5,554 bases of DNA from an uncultured Lachnospiraceae bacterium (GTDB taxonomy: Bacteria > Bacillota > Clostridia > Lachnospirales > Lachnospiraceae). Location: positions 1-5,554 of the forward strand of contig CAKZZH010000090.1 of the NCBI GenBank assembly GCA_937885345.1, read 5' to 3'. Under the pieces are notes generated by a model. The model saw nothing but the letters and a program-made list of their open reading frames with translations. It had not been told where the DNA came from and ran no database searches. Positions 5,527 through 5,554 of this stretch are shown piece by piece (positions within the stretch are counted from its first letter, which is position 1; the number at the start of each line of letters is the position of its first letter). The position numbers were made by a program, and so were the translations under genes.

Positions 5527-5554
5527 TTTTTGATTTAGTTAGGGTTAAAACTGT

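Overview
The window looks like a piece of a motile Clostridia genome, most likely Lachnospiraceae (Roseburia/Butyrivibrio-like). The reasons are the Firmicutes-style 3' end of 23S rRNA, strong GGAGG-type ribosome binding sites, a CheV coupling protein (typical of flagellated Firmicutes and some Proteobacteria), moderate GC, and protein sequences of HisH, HisF and Ung that read like clostridial family members. The genus cannot be fixed from the sequence alone.

Layout. Positions 1 to about 328 are the 3' end of a 23S rRNA gene, including the sarcin-ricin loop. They are followed by a 23S processing-stem half and, with no 5S rRNA gene in between, a strong intrinsic terminator (398-435). An extended -10 promoter (447-455) directly abuts the terminator T-run and starts a five-gene, same-strand operon: cheV (501-1415), a large uncharacterised acidic membrane-anchored protein (1433-3382), hisH (TTG start at 3366, to 3971), hisF (3985-4746) and ung (4746-5417). 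Gaps are 17 and 13 bp, and two junctions overlap (17 bp and 1 bp), so co-transcription and some translational coupling are expected. The last 137 bases hold an 11-bp tandem duplication at the ung stop codon, a weak hairpin, a possible promoter and, at the right edge, a sequence resembling the terminal inverted repeat of an IS3/IS150-type insertion sequence.

How the genes relate. CheV is a CheW-like coupling domain fused to a phosphorylatable receiver domain and acts at the chemoreceptor/CheA array. HisH and HisF form the two subunits of imidazole glycerol phosphate synthase (histidine and purine-linked metabolism); all key catalytic residues are present. Ung removes uracil from DNA. The second gene is the novelty. 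It has a long acidic, probably disordered cytoplasmic region with about eight short acidic/leucine motifs that loosely resemble the CheY-binding N-terminal peptide of FliM, two lysine-rich tethers, one transmembrane helix and a small helical extracytoplasmic domain. Its position next to cheV makes a role in signalling or docking a reasonable but unproven idea.

The window begins inside an rRNA gene and ends inside a possible IS end. This fits an assembly contig broken at repeats at both ends.
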